Origin: Parapristionchus giblindavisi
Lineage: Eukaryota; Nematoda; Chromadorea; Rhabditida; Diplogasteridae
Assembly: GCA_943737045.1 (NCBI GenBank)
Contig: CALSFV010000331.1
Location: 186,001-250,000, forward strand
Reading direction: 5' to 3'
Length of the DNA stretch: 64,000 bases
This document shows positions 47,301 through 61,478 of the stretch, one piece after another (positions within the stretch are counted from its first letter, which is position 1; each line of letters begins with the position of its first letter). The notes below the pieces were generated by a model. The model was not told where the DNA came from. It saw only the letters and a list, made by a program, of their open reading frames with translations, and did no database searches. Position numbers and translations under genes: made by a program.

Positions 47301-48740
47301 AAATATTTTAGATTTTAGATGAAAGATTTTAGAAATAAAATTTAGTCATTTTGTAGTCACTAGAAATTTTCCGAATTTTGCGAAAAAATTTCGGAAAATC
47401 GGAAAATCAAAATTTTCCGAAAAAGGTCGGAAAATCGGAAAATTCGGAATTACGGAAAAAGGGAAATCCCAGCCCAGGTATAGACAATAGTTCAACTGTT
47501 TAGAATCGAGAGCAGTTAAGCACCAAGCTAATTTCAAAAATCTCCGGTATTGCCACACTCACTCGCTTGCCCTACGAGAGAGCGTTGCCAATGCGGAGAG
47601 CAAAATTAGCTCGGGGCACGCTATTATTTGCTTTTCTTATTGCAAAATGCCCTTCTTCACTTTATTATATCAGTCCTATTAAAAAATGGTCAACATTTCA
47701 TAAATTCTTCCAACATGAAATCAACAGTATTTTCGCTCTACGACTCGACCCAAGGCAAAAACGCCAACAAAAATGTTAGCACCGTACTTTTCAAATACCG
47801 TACTATCGTGACCTTGACACTACAATATACCGAGCCCAATACCGTATATCTAATACTACGGCACTACAGTACCTACGACACTACCGTACCTTCTCGTTCT
47901 GTCTCTACTCGAACTCCTACTTCTCCTCCTACCGTAATCCCTTCTAGTATCTCTCGATCGTGATCTTCGATCTCTCCTTGATCGAAGAGTTGATGAGGAT
48001 GAACGAGAGGCAGAAGGTGAGCGACGTCGAGTGGGTGATCTGGGAAATGGAAATGGAAATGTTTAATCAATTATATATTGTATATTCTATCGACATGCTC
48101 AAACATGAAACATAAGATAAATATTATACAGGATTATTATATAGGAAGTAGGATTATTCGGCTATTATTAAAGGGAGCGTACCCTCTCTCAATGGTCTCT
48201 TCGACGCACAACACTCTCTCGTTGTTAGTGAACAGAGAAATAGTGTGCGCAATGAAGAGACCATTGAGTGAGGTAACGCTCCCTTTAAAGGCAGTTGAAC
48301 ACGTGTTTCATCACTAATACATTTCAGCGTCTATAATAAAGAAATCGATTTCATGGTCACTTTCTATTCTCGTACAATTATCTACATATCGAACATTTAA
48401 TATTCGGATCAAATCTCACTTTTGCATAACCATGGTTTGCTGTTTTTGTCGCATACAATAGTATACGATATATGAATGACAATACCTCGATCGATCTCTT
48501 CCCCTCCTATCTCCATCCTTCCTATCTCCTCTTCTATCACTGTTCTCTGTCTGGAATGGCTGTGGGGACTCGGCACGTTTCGCAAGACTCCTACAACGAA
48601 AAGTGAAGATGATTACGGTAACTGTCAGCAATTGACTTGTACAGTACGACACAAATTACATACAAACTCAATACCAGCTTTTTATGCAGCCATGCTACTC
48701 ATTGTCAGCATATTGTCATAACCGAACGCGATCAATAGAC

Positions 48741-48774
<34 letters not shown>

Positions 48775-51700
48775 TTTCTTACAACTTTTTTGGAACAATG
48801 CATAAGAAATATAGTATATACAACAATTACTTTATCACTAATAATCAATACTAATCAATAAAACACTATCTAATCAATACACCACCATCAACTTACAGTA
48901 CTCTTATATACTCTGCATTGGGCAGTGCAGGTCCCTGGACCTTGGCCGTATCTTGGTCCTTGTCCACTCCTCCCCCTCCATCCTCTTCTTCATCCTCTTC
49001 CACATGTCCACTGGCATCGAGAGATCGAATGAATACTGTACGTCCGAGATTGTCACCCTCGGAATCCGACGACGACGAACTGACAATGAATAACAGATAA
49101 ATCGATATTCATAAATCGATATTTTTTTGTTAAAACATTGAGTAGTTGTGTGACTAGCTGCAATATGTACACTGCCCAAAATTATATGGTATTTTGGATT
49201 TCCTAAACTAGTGGAGGAAACTTGGTATGCCTACTCATGTTTTTTTCTCTAAAAATTCGATTAATCAATCACTACAGGGATAACGTACCTGTCATCGACT
49301 CGCTTCTTATCGTCCTTCGCCCCGATCATACTGTAATCGATCGAGTTACATATGACAAATCATAGGTGGGCGCGTGAAAACGAATTCTTTTTGCGCACTG
49401 CCTTGCCTTCCCTTGCGGGGCCTTGCGCATAGCCTAGCCTAGCAAAAATTGGAAAATTTCCAGTCAAATCTGCTGAAAAATGGACATGCGCACAGCCTTG
49501 CCCTACAATTTCCCGGTTTGCGCATAGCCTTTCCCCTAGCGTGCCCACCTATGTGACAAATAGACCGTTCTATCATGAAAAAATCAATAATCGTAGTCTT
49601 TGTTCACTTAGAAAACAAAACAATAGTAACACGATCAATAAATCAATATTTGTCAAAATCGATAAATAACGTACGCAAGCAATGACATATGTGCATCCTC
49701 GTTCACTCCTCTTCCCACAATCATCTGTCTACGGTACTTGAGCAGACGACGCTCCTTGCGAGCCTCCTTACCCTGAAGATCAAAGATCAAAGATCAAAGA
49801 TCAAGCAGACAAAGCTCCTACCATGCCTATTTATCCTGACAATTAAGATCAAAGATCAAAGATAGGATTAAGTTCAAAGAGATTAACACTACTACAGTGA
49901 TGAAGATAACGAGTGACCAAACTACAACTCGGATGAATCCAAAGATCAAAGATCAAAGACCAAAGATCAAAGATTACCGATAGTGCTAGCTTCTCCCGTT
50001 CGATCTGTTTGAGCGCCGCTGTGTCACGAGCGAATCGCGTCTCCGCGTCTTGTAGATCGACGAATGAATTACGCGCAACACCGTACGTCTGAAAATAATA
50101 ATTGTGTAAATTAATGAAATATGCAGAGTTGAGAATAAACGTATATGTATGTATATACATCTTCGAGTATTATGAAAATATTGGTGATAGAAGTATCAAG
50201 GTCTCATATGAACTTCATTACACACTAATTCAACAGGGATGCATTTTAAGATAATGATTATATTCATGTTGAGGTACAAATAATTAGAACATTATTGACA
50301 AGAAATTCAGAGCTCATAAGAATCTCATGGGACACTGATTCAACAGGTACGCAAATAATTAATTAGAGTCAAAGTAATGAAGGAACGGTTTTTAAAGTAG
50401 CTTGTGTTAGAAGAGAAACTATGTAAAGACTTAATATCTAGAGATAAATACGATCCAGTGTAAAAATGAAGAAAATATAAAAAAACAAGATAATTAAAGG
50501 GACGGTATCCCTTGGAGAATTACATGTTCAAATTCGCGGGAGATCCCCATACGGAAAAGTCGAACTAGAATATTTCATAGAAATCAGCAAAAATCACAAC
50601 GCAAAGTGGTGGTGGAACTCGTCAGCTACGGCCTTTGAGCGCGCCGTAGACCACTAGACCATCAATAGACAAATGTTTGCTAGGGAAGTGCTATACCTAT
50701 TCATGATCTCTTTGTATTCACTGGTTGTATTATGAGACATCTTATTCCTTATGCCAATCAGCTATCGATTTGCCAAAATCGATTGGATAGAAGACGGGTC
50801 GCTTCCTATCCAGTCTATCTTTTCTCTTTCACGATGTTTTTGCACTGCCCCGGCGCAGATATCAATGGCAATTTTCAAAAAAAAACCGTATGATAGTTCG
50901 TCAATTCGCGGTGGGACAAAATTTCACGTGCAAACATTTTCGACATTTCAATCAATATTTTTATGGGAAACTCTCCCTTTAATTAAATAAATAAATAAAT
51001 AATCGATCCTAACCTCTCCCAGTTTGTTCGCTCTTCGCGCTGCCTCCGCGTCTAACATTGACAGATCCAATTCCACATCTGATATCGATTAGATTTTATT
51101 TTAGTTATCGATTAGATTGCAGTTATCGATTGCAATAGACTAGATAAGATTGTGCATATGGGGTGAATACATGGTATGGACCATAGGTCGAATAGCTAGG
51201 CTATCGGTTTTCAAACTGCGGCCAGTTTTATTCGATTTCTGGCTGAAAATGAGATCAGGTTTTTCGATTTTTGGGAATTTTGGCTCGAAAATGCGGTCAG
51301 TTGTTTTCGATTTCTGGCGAATTTTGGTTCAAAATGCGGTCAGGGTTCTGATGATATGCTACCATGCAACGCACTCAAAATGAGATCATACATTGCCATA
51401 CCCTCGCATTGCGAGGATTGACCCACTATATAAGGTCAATTTTAGGTCACTTGATAAAAAATAGAGCTAAAAATGACGATTTTTAAGCAAAAATAACGAA
51501 TTTTGTGAATCAAACCACCCTATTTCGAGAATTGACCCACTATATATAAATAAACGGCGAGGGTACCGAAAATGTATGAATGAGATGATAATCATAGTGT
51601 GCAACCAACATCTATCTGGAGTAAGTACACCGTTAACTAAACCAAAATGGATTCGATTCTCGTTACATTTTCGAAATAAAACTAATCAGCTAGTCAAGTA

Positions 51701-53344
51701 TACCACAAAGAAGTTTCACTCACAGTTCCACATGTGAACAATTAAAATACTGCAATGCTAATGAACGACGTTCAAGACCACAAGACAAACGTGACGTCAT
51801 AACCATTTCGATCAATAAAGAATACAATGATTCTAACAACCAACCGAGGTCCTCTCCTCTAGGCATAGTTTCCTCTTCCTCTGCAGAATCCGAATCACTA
51901 TCATCATCTCCTCCTCCTCTTCCTTTGACCACTTCCGAATCATCGTACGAGAATCCCACGGCCGCCTTTGAAGCCGCTGATTTCCTGCGACACAACACGT
52001 AAGATTTGGTTGTATTATTTGGTGTCTTCACCGTACACTGTCAATTTAGTCAGCAGATTAATATTATTATTATTATTTTTATCAGAAAATATTATGTACA
52101 AATTAACGCATAGTTTAAGGAAGTTGTTTTGAGGAGTAGAGCAGAACATGCTCAACATCACAGCCACCTACCACTTCCATGTCGCAAGTGCGTATGAATA
52201 AACCAATGCACGGGCGAGAATCGATTCTATTTAGGATATGCACTCAGCCTAGACATCATCTTGAGATAGTCATCCTACGCGCAATGTCATCACAGCATCG
52301 AACTACGCACGCAGTCATATAGAACCATCGTAAAGGTTCTTTGCGAGCAAAGGACGACCATACGTGGGCGGAATTGCCGCTAGCGGCAAGAACCCACCTG
52401 GTTTTGGCACCAAACCTGCTCGATCCAGGAAAAATTCGCTCTAGAATGACAATGGCTTAGCCAAAATTCATTCAAACATGAAACTTTTGCGTCCCACCCG
52501 ATTTTAATTTCCAGCAGCAACGGCTGCCCAAGTATGATGACGACTTTAGCCAGGTACTTTCGTGTCGCAAGTACTTATGAATAAACCGCAGACACGAGTC
52601 AACGCAATGATAAAACGTTAATTAATCTACCTAATTATCCAATATTACAAAAAGCCCAATTACATCGAACCATCTGTTTGAACATGAAAGATGAGGGAAA
52701 GATCAAAGATCAAATGGAGAAGTCTCACTTTTTCTTCTCCGCCTCAGCCGCTTTCAATGACCTCATGGTGGCATGGGACGCCTTGTGCCAGTACTCCCTC
52801 TCCGCGATACGTTTCAGGTAGTCCTTCTCGCCAACTGAAAATGAACAAACGGTTTGATTCGATTTAGAACTAGAATTTTGAAATTATTGCTGAAATACAC
52901 ATTGCACAATACAGTATTCTTAGAAAGGTTTAGAGTAGACAGCCGTTTCCCGATAAATCATCTATATGGTTATTTATCATACATCATATAGATGTTTCAA
53001 CAAGTAAAGTCGCTCTTTTATTGCGTTACAGCGAGCAGAATTCGCCCGAATTGGTATAGATGGAACAAAACGTGTTGGAGTTGTATTGCATAGCAACACA
53101 AACAAGGCGGGGTTGGTTCGGGTACTCAATTCGGTTCAATTCGGTTCGGGTATTCGGTAATGATGGTTCAGGTACTCAAGCCTCTTCTGGTCTTTCTCTT
53201 TCTATTTGTATTTTTCGTACCTTTTCGATACTCGTTGATTATGAGGATACGATACCGTTCAAAGTCACACAAAATCTCCATCTTGTCCTCCACCGAGTCC
53301 ACCTCCCGAGCTAGGCCTGTCTACAAATAATAATAATAATAATG

Positions 53345-53443
<99 letters not shown>

Positions 53444-54390
53444 AATTATTATTATTATTCTGAAAATATTGATAGTATTATTATAACAACTATTATCATG
53501 CGCGGGCCATACACGAAAAAGTACTGCTTTCTGCGCAGGAAAAAGACAATTTCAAAAAAGATAACAGTAATTATTTCTTGTCCTTGAGTGAATGCACGAT
53601 TTCCCGAGGATACTTTCATTTTAGGGTTGCCCAAGTACCATAATACTAATCGTTACAGTAAAACAACTTATCGATCAATATTCCCATCTACAGTATACCT
53701 TCTTGTTCACGTCAATCCGGTCAAGATGCGATCGAACATCGAATCGATCGATCTTGATCTTAGCGTCGCCCTGCCACGACCGACTACAAATGGTCGTGTT
53801 ATTGATTTTTTGAAAAATGATTTTGAACGAATTATATGAACGAACGAAATTTTGGTTAATCCAATGCTAATACAAACGTACAGAACATTCGCGTCCTCTG
53901 CAGCCTTGGCGACATTCGGATCCGTGTGAATTGTCGCCTTCCGACCGTGAATTTGCATGAACTGATCGGGGTCCGCTCGCTGCAAAACGATAAAATAAAA
54001 GATAATAGTACATGCTGAATCAATGTTTCACGAAGGTCATATGGGAACAAATTTACCGCGTCTCACTGGTGTTTTTTATATTGCTTGCTCAAACCAAAAC
54101 CACTATTACGCCAAAGAAATTATCTTAAATGTCATAAGCATATTATTTTAAATATTTCCATGTTAGTGATTTCCACACCCGAATACGAAATGACGAGAGG
54201 CATCTCTCCAAGGATAGTTGTTTTTTTTGTTTTATGATAAGTGAAGGTCGAATCAGCGAGAAGTGGTAAGTTTGTTCTCATAAGACCTTCTTGAAGCACT
54301 GATTTGGAAGGTGGATTCAATCTGTGATATCTGGCAAGGGATCAGAAATTTTTTCCGAAACCTACCCCTAAACAACTTTTGTTAGTGGTA

Positions 54391-54443
<53 letters not shown>

Positions 54444-54553
54444 TCTCAACGAACAATCATCTCGTAGAATCTCCTCCTCTTCTCACCCCTCTTCGACGCA
54501 TCCACCATCGTCTTTCTGATGAGCTTCTCCTGACGACGGGCGTCATGCCACAT
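44339..54553 (-). CDS. clasrp: CLASRP-like SR-rich splicing protein (SWAP2 family)
   Basis: Eighteen exons join in phase to 686 residues: 54553-54455, 53979-53882, 53783-53699, 53320-53221, 52834-52729, 51984-51845, 51078-51014, 50088-49978, 49772-49675, 49330-49289, 49079-48897, 48590-48486, 48039-47890, 46404-46157, 45268-45139, 44923-44872, 44805-44692, 44473-44339.

The N-terminus MWHDARRQEKLIRKTMVDAS, DPDQFMQIHGR, WQGDAKIKIDRFDVRSHLD and the DFERYR segment match the SWAP N-terminal domain of CLASRP. AAVGFSYDDSEV, DVELDLSML and TYGVARNSFVDL also align. An acidic Ser/Asp stretch, an Arg-Ser domain over exons 12-14, and a charged coiled-coil end (EKIKQRMQKNLSKTADQL) follow. CLASRP binds CLK kinases and affects alternative splicing in the nucleus. 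The RS exon 14 holds a tandem repeat (RDTVDDGR twice). Confidence 0.93.
45812..45955. repeat. Palindromic MITE (CAGTGGCCGTATGCA ends)
   Basis: Ends CAGTGGCCGTATGCATGAAC and GTTCCTGCATACGGCCACAG, inner TGACGTCATT arms. No clear target duplication. In a CLASRP intron. Confidence 0.6.
46510..46708. repeat. MITE with CGAGGGTA ends, copy 1
   Basis: TACATTTTCGGTACCCTCGC and GCGAGGGTATGGCAATGTAT form inverted ends. A second copy in opposite orientation is at about 51385-51580, in another CLASRP intron. Confidence 0.6.
46735..47477. mobile_element. hAT-like element, 8-bp TSD
   Basis: Ends CAGGGCTGTTCGG and CCCAGCCCAG; exact duplication GTATAGAC (46727-46734, 47478-47485). TTTTCGGAAAAT-type inner repeats. 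In a CLASRP intron. Confidence 0.8.
49361..49553. mobile_element. hAT-like MITE (CATAGGTGGGC ends)
   Basis: Inverted ends CATAGGTGGGC/GCCCACCTATG with exact 8-bp duplication TGACAAAT on both sides. Confidence 0.75.
50588..50672 (-). repeat. tRNA-derived repeat
   Basis: On minus, TGGTCTAGTGGTCTACGGC resembles tRNA box A. Box B is weak (GAGTTCCACC). No full cloverleaf. Confidence 0.35.
51175..51360. repeat. Minisatellite, second array at 61580-61760
   Basis: Units of about 43 bp with TTTTCGATTT, TTTTGGCTCAAAAT and GCGGTCAGG. It begins with GTCGAATAGCTAGG, which also starts the array in the ataxin-3 intron. Confidence 0.6.
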
Positions 54554-55279
54554 CTTCAAGATCAAAAATCAAGGATCAGATCATAGTAGAGATCAAAGAT
54601 CAAAGATTAAAAATCACAGTAGAGATCAAAGATCACGAGATGTACATATCACAAGAGATGGAGATATCACAAAGAACAGTGATCGAGTGAATGCAGGAAC
54701 GACATATCGGCTTGTCGACAAATCTGACGACTCAACCATATTTGACCAAATGCTCCGTTAAATTACAAATGTAAGCATGCCACATACAGAGTTGTAGACG
54801 AGTTATTTTATTTTATTGTTAGACTATTTTAATGAAATACCCCGCTTCAGAGGCAGAGGCAATGGCTTCTTTTGGCAAGCAGCAATATCGGCAATTTTGA
54901 GGTGTGATAATGATATTTTTATGCAGCATTTATCAAAAATCTCCAAGTTCGGAAATCGTCATCACGTTTGTCAGATAAACCGATTATTGGCGACTCATGC
55001 ATACAGCGTTGTAGACGAGTAAAGCAAGTAAAGCTAATGGCAACTAGGCAAAACTAGGCATCATAGATATCATATCGAGCCATCCAAACTCTTCACTCAC
55101 CGAACTCACGCACAATCAACGATAGATAAAATACTTATTTATCAAGGAAATAGTACATCGAGATCCAAAACCAAGAATGTATACTGTGGCGATCAATAAA
55201 ATAGAGGAATCAATCAATAAAAACTCCAAAATCAATCAATAATCAATGAAATATCTTGAAGAGTGGATGGATGAGGAAG
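54554..55279. other. Short intergenic, nothing certain
   Basis: Between the stop of the unrecognised gene and the start of the CLASRP-like gene. Contains GATCAAA repeats (54565-54640) and a weak repeat. Confidence 0.4.
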
Positions 55280-58078
55280 TCACTCAGAGGACTGCGAACC
55301 ATCGATCGTTGTAATGAAGTACTCTTCGGTCCTGAAACGAATATTGGATGATGGTGTACTGTACCTAGTACCGTAATATACGATAGATTACGGAAGGACC
55401 AGTAAAGTTATCCATGAACTGTGACAAACTGTTGGCCGGCCAACGTGATGTCACAAAAACATGAATTTGCATTGGGAAATAACCCGTTGAATCGCAGTCT
55501 CAACTAGATTGTATTTAAGGAAAAAACAACAATTCTTCAGTAACTTGAAAATCATTTCTTTTAAAAAATCAATAAGTACCTGAGATCGAGCGCTGCCTGT
55601 GATCGATTGAGAAGGGTGACTTGTCGAGAGATGGAGGCTTTGAGTGCTGCCACCTACGAATAAAATAATTCTCTACTTTTATTGCTCTTACGCTATAAAG
55701 TTTTACATTTCGTTATTTTCAACAGATAAACTGTAAACTATAAAAACTGAGTGAATTTTGAATCAAGATAAGAGAAAAAATCTTCATAAAAAAGGAGCCA
55801 CTGAAACGCCAAACCATCAGAGTAATTCATCAAGACTTAGGTGGTGTTACATTTTCGAAACGTGCGCACGCCGTAACCCCCTCCGCCGCGTCTCCGTCGT
55901 TATGGCGTGCGCACGTTTTGAAAAATGTAACACCGCCTTACCCCTACGAAAAACCGAATCTTTTAATAAGCCTCCTTCATTTAAATTAAAATAAATAAGT
56001 AAACAATCAACAAAATATCCACTCACTCGTTCATCCTCGGCCTTCTCTCCATTCTCCAACTCCCACTCCAGTGCCACCTTCGCAAATTGCGCATTCAGAT
56101 CCGCGCACGCGTCACGAAACTGAAAATAATCGATAAATCGATAACTAATCAATCAATGAAAGCCAGTCAATAATCGATAGTTTCACATACGGACACCTCT
56201 TTTAATAGAACAATGCGTATACTAAACCAAAAGGGGCGGAGCCTGAAGCACAGTGGACTACTGCAACCTCAGGGGCGTGGCTAATATGTTGCAACCAGGG
56301 ATGGATGGACTCATAGTTCAAGAGATCAAAGATCAAAGGACCAAAAGATCAAAGATCAACCACCAACTCACATACTGTACTCCTACAGCGGCGACCTCCT
56401 TGACGTGATCAAGAGTGGGCGGCAGAGAGGGATGTTTGGTGCCCGTGTTCGTCAACAATTGTGTCCACGCGAGGAGTAGTGTGTCCACCGAGTCGCCTGT
56501 CATATATCGATTGATTCATATAATATAATATTATAAGCGCGCAAAATACATTATGGCCTTGAATTATCACTGGCCTAGCAGTGATCTCCCGAAGGACTTC
56601 GTGCGCGTTCAATGATGCAAACAATGTATTTTCGCTTTGAACATTGCGAAATTTCCGATTTTCGATAGCCAAGATAAAGGGAAAAAATCAGAATGAGAAC
56701 AGAAAAAAATAGTTCTAAAATATCACGCGCTACGCCGATTCAACTTGTATACTTCCTTCAATCAATCATCGTCGAAACTTGACTGGAGTAGTCCTTGGAG
56801 TTTTACAATTAACAACGAGATTATTTGAAGACAACTTTCAGCTGCCATGCAACATTGACCTTCACATGGCTTTATTGATCTTTGATCTTTGCACGCCAAC
56901 TTGTAATTTCGTAAAACTTTAAGCATGCAAGGCAAACAGGAAGTTGGTATAGTTTATATTAGAGGGCAAGGAATGTCTACTAATTCCTCAGAAATCGACG
57001 CTCATTTGCGCCCGCCGATTATAATAAATGAACAGTTGCTTCCACACACCCCCTTGCTAATGCCCGAAGAAACCTACATTTACTGCAAAATAACAACCGA
57101 GTCGGATCGCAAAATACTTATCACATACCTAATATGGACAATTTTAGGTCAGATTTCTTAAAACTGGTCAGATTTTTCAAAAATCCAACAATCCATACTA
57201 GCCCCAATGTTCACAACTATAAGTACACATTCCAATCGCTATTATCGAACTACGCACGATCCTCAATTACGTCCATGTCCATGAGGCAAAGAGTGAGTAG
57301 TAGTGCGCTACAAATCGTGTGGATCCATCTCAAAATGCGAGTGCGAGAGAAGACTCTCACGTCTCTCAAAGCCCCGTGATATTTTTTCTCTCACATGCAT
57401 ATCTACATAGGCCCATTCTAAACACTCTCACGTAAATCGTTAGGAAGGAAGCGATTCAGAGGACCATGGAGCCAAGTAAGGGAACGCCCCCCGGAAACAG
57501 CGCAACTATGTAAACTGAGCACTGAGAGAATAAAGACTACGGACATGTATGTTGGACGGATCGCGAATGTGACATTGTAATAGGCGAATAATAATAATTG
57601 TCCATGTTCCCCGGGCTGTCGTGCACCTAGTTCCTGATGTGAAAATCGCTGCTACCGTAGGCTGTAGACTACGCGACCTACGGCGCAACACTACTCATAC
57701 CGTAACCAGAAAATACAGTAAAAACTAGGAAAATATCTGATACTCAATTACACCATTCCTTCTACCGTAGCTACCACCATCAGACTATAACATTACAGTA
57801 TCCCCAACTGTAACAATATAGTAATCCCCCTCCCAAAAGTAACCGTACAGTAACCCCCCAACGGTAACATCACAGTAATCCCAACGGTAACATTACAGTA
57901 TCCCCAACGATAAAAGTACATCATCCCCAACGGTAACAATATAGTCACTCACCTAGCGCGCTCGCCACCAAAGGCACGTCCTCGTTGAAGAACGTCTCCG
58001 GATCGTCGGTCTTCGGGCCATCGTCAGCGCCTGCAATTGCCGAAATGACCAATCAATCAGCAAATAATAATAATAATA

Positions 58079-58136
<58 letters not shown>

Positions 58137-58709
58137 ATTTATCGTTTTTGGAGAAAAATAATGATCAAAGTAGCATTTTAAATTACAGTTATACATGCCT
58201 AACTAACAATAAGACCGATAATATTAGCTACAAATTGAGACAGAGTATGAACAAGCAAACGAAGATGCTGGAAACATATTGAATTCATATTTCACTAAAG
58301 CTATATAGCTATAGCTTCCAAACACAACATTGCTCAAGCACTTTTGATGCGTTCATTTTAACACTAGCAAAATACCAACAACACCAAATCACAGCATTGT
58401 GTGGTTTAACTGACTGCACTCTTTCACTTTTGCGTACTCTCACTACCTTTTCCTCTGTGAAACCATGACTGCCCTCAAAATGCTGCGCCAAATCATACCT
58501 CACCCTATATTATTTTAAAACCCTATATTTGTACCTTTTAATTATCATTAACTTAAACGTGTTGAATTCATGTTTCAACATCAATATAGATTCCGATTGC
58601 AAATCTTACCCGAGGTGGTCGGAGTGGGCTCCTCGTCCGACATCATGAGGTGCTTCAGCTGCGGCATGCCCGGCGAGTCCTTGTGCGCCGTATCCATCGG
58701 CGAAGACAT
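55280..58709 (-). CDS. Unrecognised 173-residue protein
   Basis: Six exons join in phase: 58709-58610, 58030-57953, 56496-56372, 56119-56027, 55653-55580, 55331-55280. The N-terminus is probably disordered (DSPGMPQLKHLMMSDEEPT). Then comes a helical part (SVDTLLLAWTQLL; FRDACADLNAQFAKVALEW) and a coiled-coil-like stretch (VAALKASISRQVTLLNRSQ). No signal peptide, membrane helix or known motif. It lies 0.56 kb after ataxin-3 and 0.73 kb before the CLASRP-like gene on the same strand, so operon transcription is possible. The 3' exons are copied at 41.9-42.5 kb. Confidence 0.75.
57735..57950. repeat. Degenerate minisatellite of CCCCAACGGTAACA type
   Basis: Units of about 20-24 bp (ACGGTAACATTACAGTA + CCCC) run up to the donor of exon 2 of the unrecognised gene. 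Confidence 0.65.
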
Positions 58710-59268
58710 AGCTACAAACTACAAGTCGAGATATTGCGATTCAGATGCTAAGGCATCAAACTACAGACCACAAATATCGATCAACAAGGATGATCATACA
58801 ACAGTGTATGATGGATTGAAGGTACCAGTGGATCGATAAGTAACGATCAGAGATTTGGAAGAAAATCAATAAATCGAATTAGCAAATCTTTATCAGAAGC
58901 TCAGTTTTGCACGAATTGGCAATGGCTAGTTAGCGTGTTTTTACATAGGTACAATCGGATGATCTACCGGGTCAATCGATATAGGCTATCAAATCAAAAC
59001 CGCTACAACAATCTGATAACTGTTTGTGTACGAGGAATTTAGCATAAATGTAGCGGCATTAGAATGGACACAGTATACTGTAACCGAATGCAAACGACAC
59101 CGAAGCGGCATAAAACTGATAATCAATAATCGAAAAAATCAATATTAAGTGAACAAAACAAGGCGGGCAAGTGATACAGTAAAGTACAAGCGGTATGGCT
59201 AGCGACAAGTCACCGTAATCTACTCTTACAGTAATCCACAAGAAGGGGGCGGAGCTAAAAAGTAACAA

Positions 59269-61437
59269 CTATTGTTCAAATCTCTTGAGGAAGTTGGCTC
59301 TCTGGGCGCGCTGCTGCTCAGCGGCCGTGGTTACGGCTGTCGGTGCCGCAGCCACGGCTACTGCTGGAGATGATCCACCAGCCTCCTGCTGCATGCTCAT
59401 CATCAGTGCCATCTGGAATGAGCGCTCCTCCTGCAAATCAATCAATCAATAAATCAATTCATCAATAAATCGATCAATAAACAATTCATCAATAAATCAA
59501 TAATTCAAACAATTCAATCAATAAACAAATCACAAACCGAGTCATCAACGGTGGACATTTCAATTGCTTTCTTCATCTCATAGTCATCATTATCGTAACC
59601 CGACGAGCCAGATGTGCCGGCTGCAAATATTTACTGGCTACAAATGTTACAAAATCAAAGGGGGGGGGGTGACGCTCAAAGTGGACGGCCTCTTCGTTTT
59701 CCGTACCATTTCTGTGAATTATCCTCTACCTACTCAAGAAAGCGTTAACTGGGACTAGGGACTTAAACTAGGAAAAATATGTTTGAATATAAGCTCCACT
59801 ATCAACATTATGTATGAAAAATTGTAAGAGAATACGTGGAAGGGGTCGTTTTGACCTTTTGCAGGGTCCCTCCGAAACATACTTTTCGTCAAATTCAGAG
59901 CTCGTCCAGGCAACAAGATTAAAATTTATGGCCAAAATCAGATTTATGGCTATACAATATCGGCGCCCTCACAGAATTTTTTCATATGTTGTTTAGATTT
60001 TTTTTAAATCGCTTAAATTTGCTATTTTTCGCCCAAAAAGTTAGCCTTATATTCTTGCGTTTATGAGCGTATAAAATGTATGATTTATGACTAACGTAAA
60101 TATCCAATCCTCAGTACACGAATGATGATATCTCACAAAATTATGTGTATTCATACATCCCATCGATAGTTGAGCGATATTCGAGCATATTTTTCTCTGT
60201 CCCTAGACCATATCTCAACGCAACGAAACTGAAACACAAGCGAGCGAGCTCTTAGTTCGCGTGCGGTCCATTCCATACTAACTAGCGCGAGTGGGGTGCA
60301 AAACGACATAGAGTAGCTACTATTTGACCAGAGATCAAAGATCAAAGATCAAACTACACTCTAGTCTAGTCTACGCGATCACCTTGATTCCACTCATACT
60401 CTTCGATTGAGAGCTCGAGAGCGAGGGCGACATCCGCAGCCTCTGCGTATAGTATACGATAGTATTCTACACCCCCAATGAGTTCAAACTACAAACTACA
60501 AAGTTCATTTCGAGATGGATTTCGAAGTACTATCCAAACTACAGACTACATCTCATTGATCAAGAGACCAAAGTACAAACTACAGAGACCAAAGATCAAA
60601 GATCACGCAAACCTTGGTCGTTGAGTGATCTCCGTATGGCCTCGGCCAGATCGTCATTCTCATTATTGGCTTGCTCTGGCTGATCGCTCTGCGGTAGAGG
60701 ACCTCCCAGTCGCTGGCCTCTGCCCCCAAACGTCTCCGTCTGTTGCTTCTTCTTATCCTGATCCTTATCGTCTTTCTGAAAATCATTGGTGGAGAATATA
60801 AACAGTATTATTATTATTATTATTATTATTTAGAAAATAAATAATAATAAATAACTAAACACATATTAATATTAAACGGAATAATGATTGGACTATTCGC
60901 CTTGAAGAATTAATTATGAAATGTAAAGTGTCAACAGGTATGAAGGCAGAGAACGAGAATCACCGGGTGAAATAGAATCGTATTTATGCGTACTCAACTG
61001 CATATCAATCAATTTTTAATCGTTGTTTCTATCATTTTCAACGCATAAAGTATATTATTATTATTATTACAATTAAATCATTATTTATTGTTGGTATTAT
61101 TCATCGAGTCGCCTCCTCAATCGACGAAATTTATTGTGTACACAAGTTTGAAATAATGGAGAAACCGATAACCACCGGGTTGGATTTACAGATGGTTAGT
61201 TGCCAACTGTAAAGGTATACCCGCGCTGACTTTACTCTCCGCTCTGGCAACACACTCTCGCAAGCAAAGAAAACGAGAGACCATTGAAAGAGCGGATAGT
61301 TTCAAAATCTGAACGAGCATAAACATGAACAATACACCATAAATTAATTATTTCTAACCTTGGCCGGCTTCACCCTATCAAAGATCGGCATGACCGGGTT
61401 CGCAGTGATCACCTGAAATTATTGATTGAAGGAATAA

Positions 61438-61478
<41 letters not shown>

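Noticed and set aside
53342..53587. Poly-Ile/Asn reading frame
   Set aside because: AAT microsatellite in a CLASRP intron.
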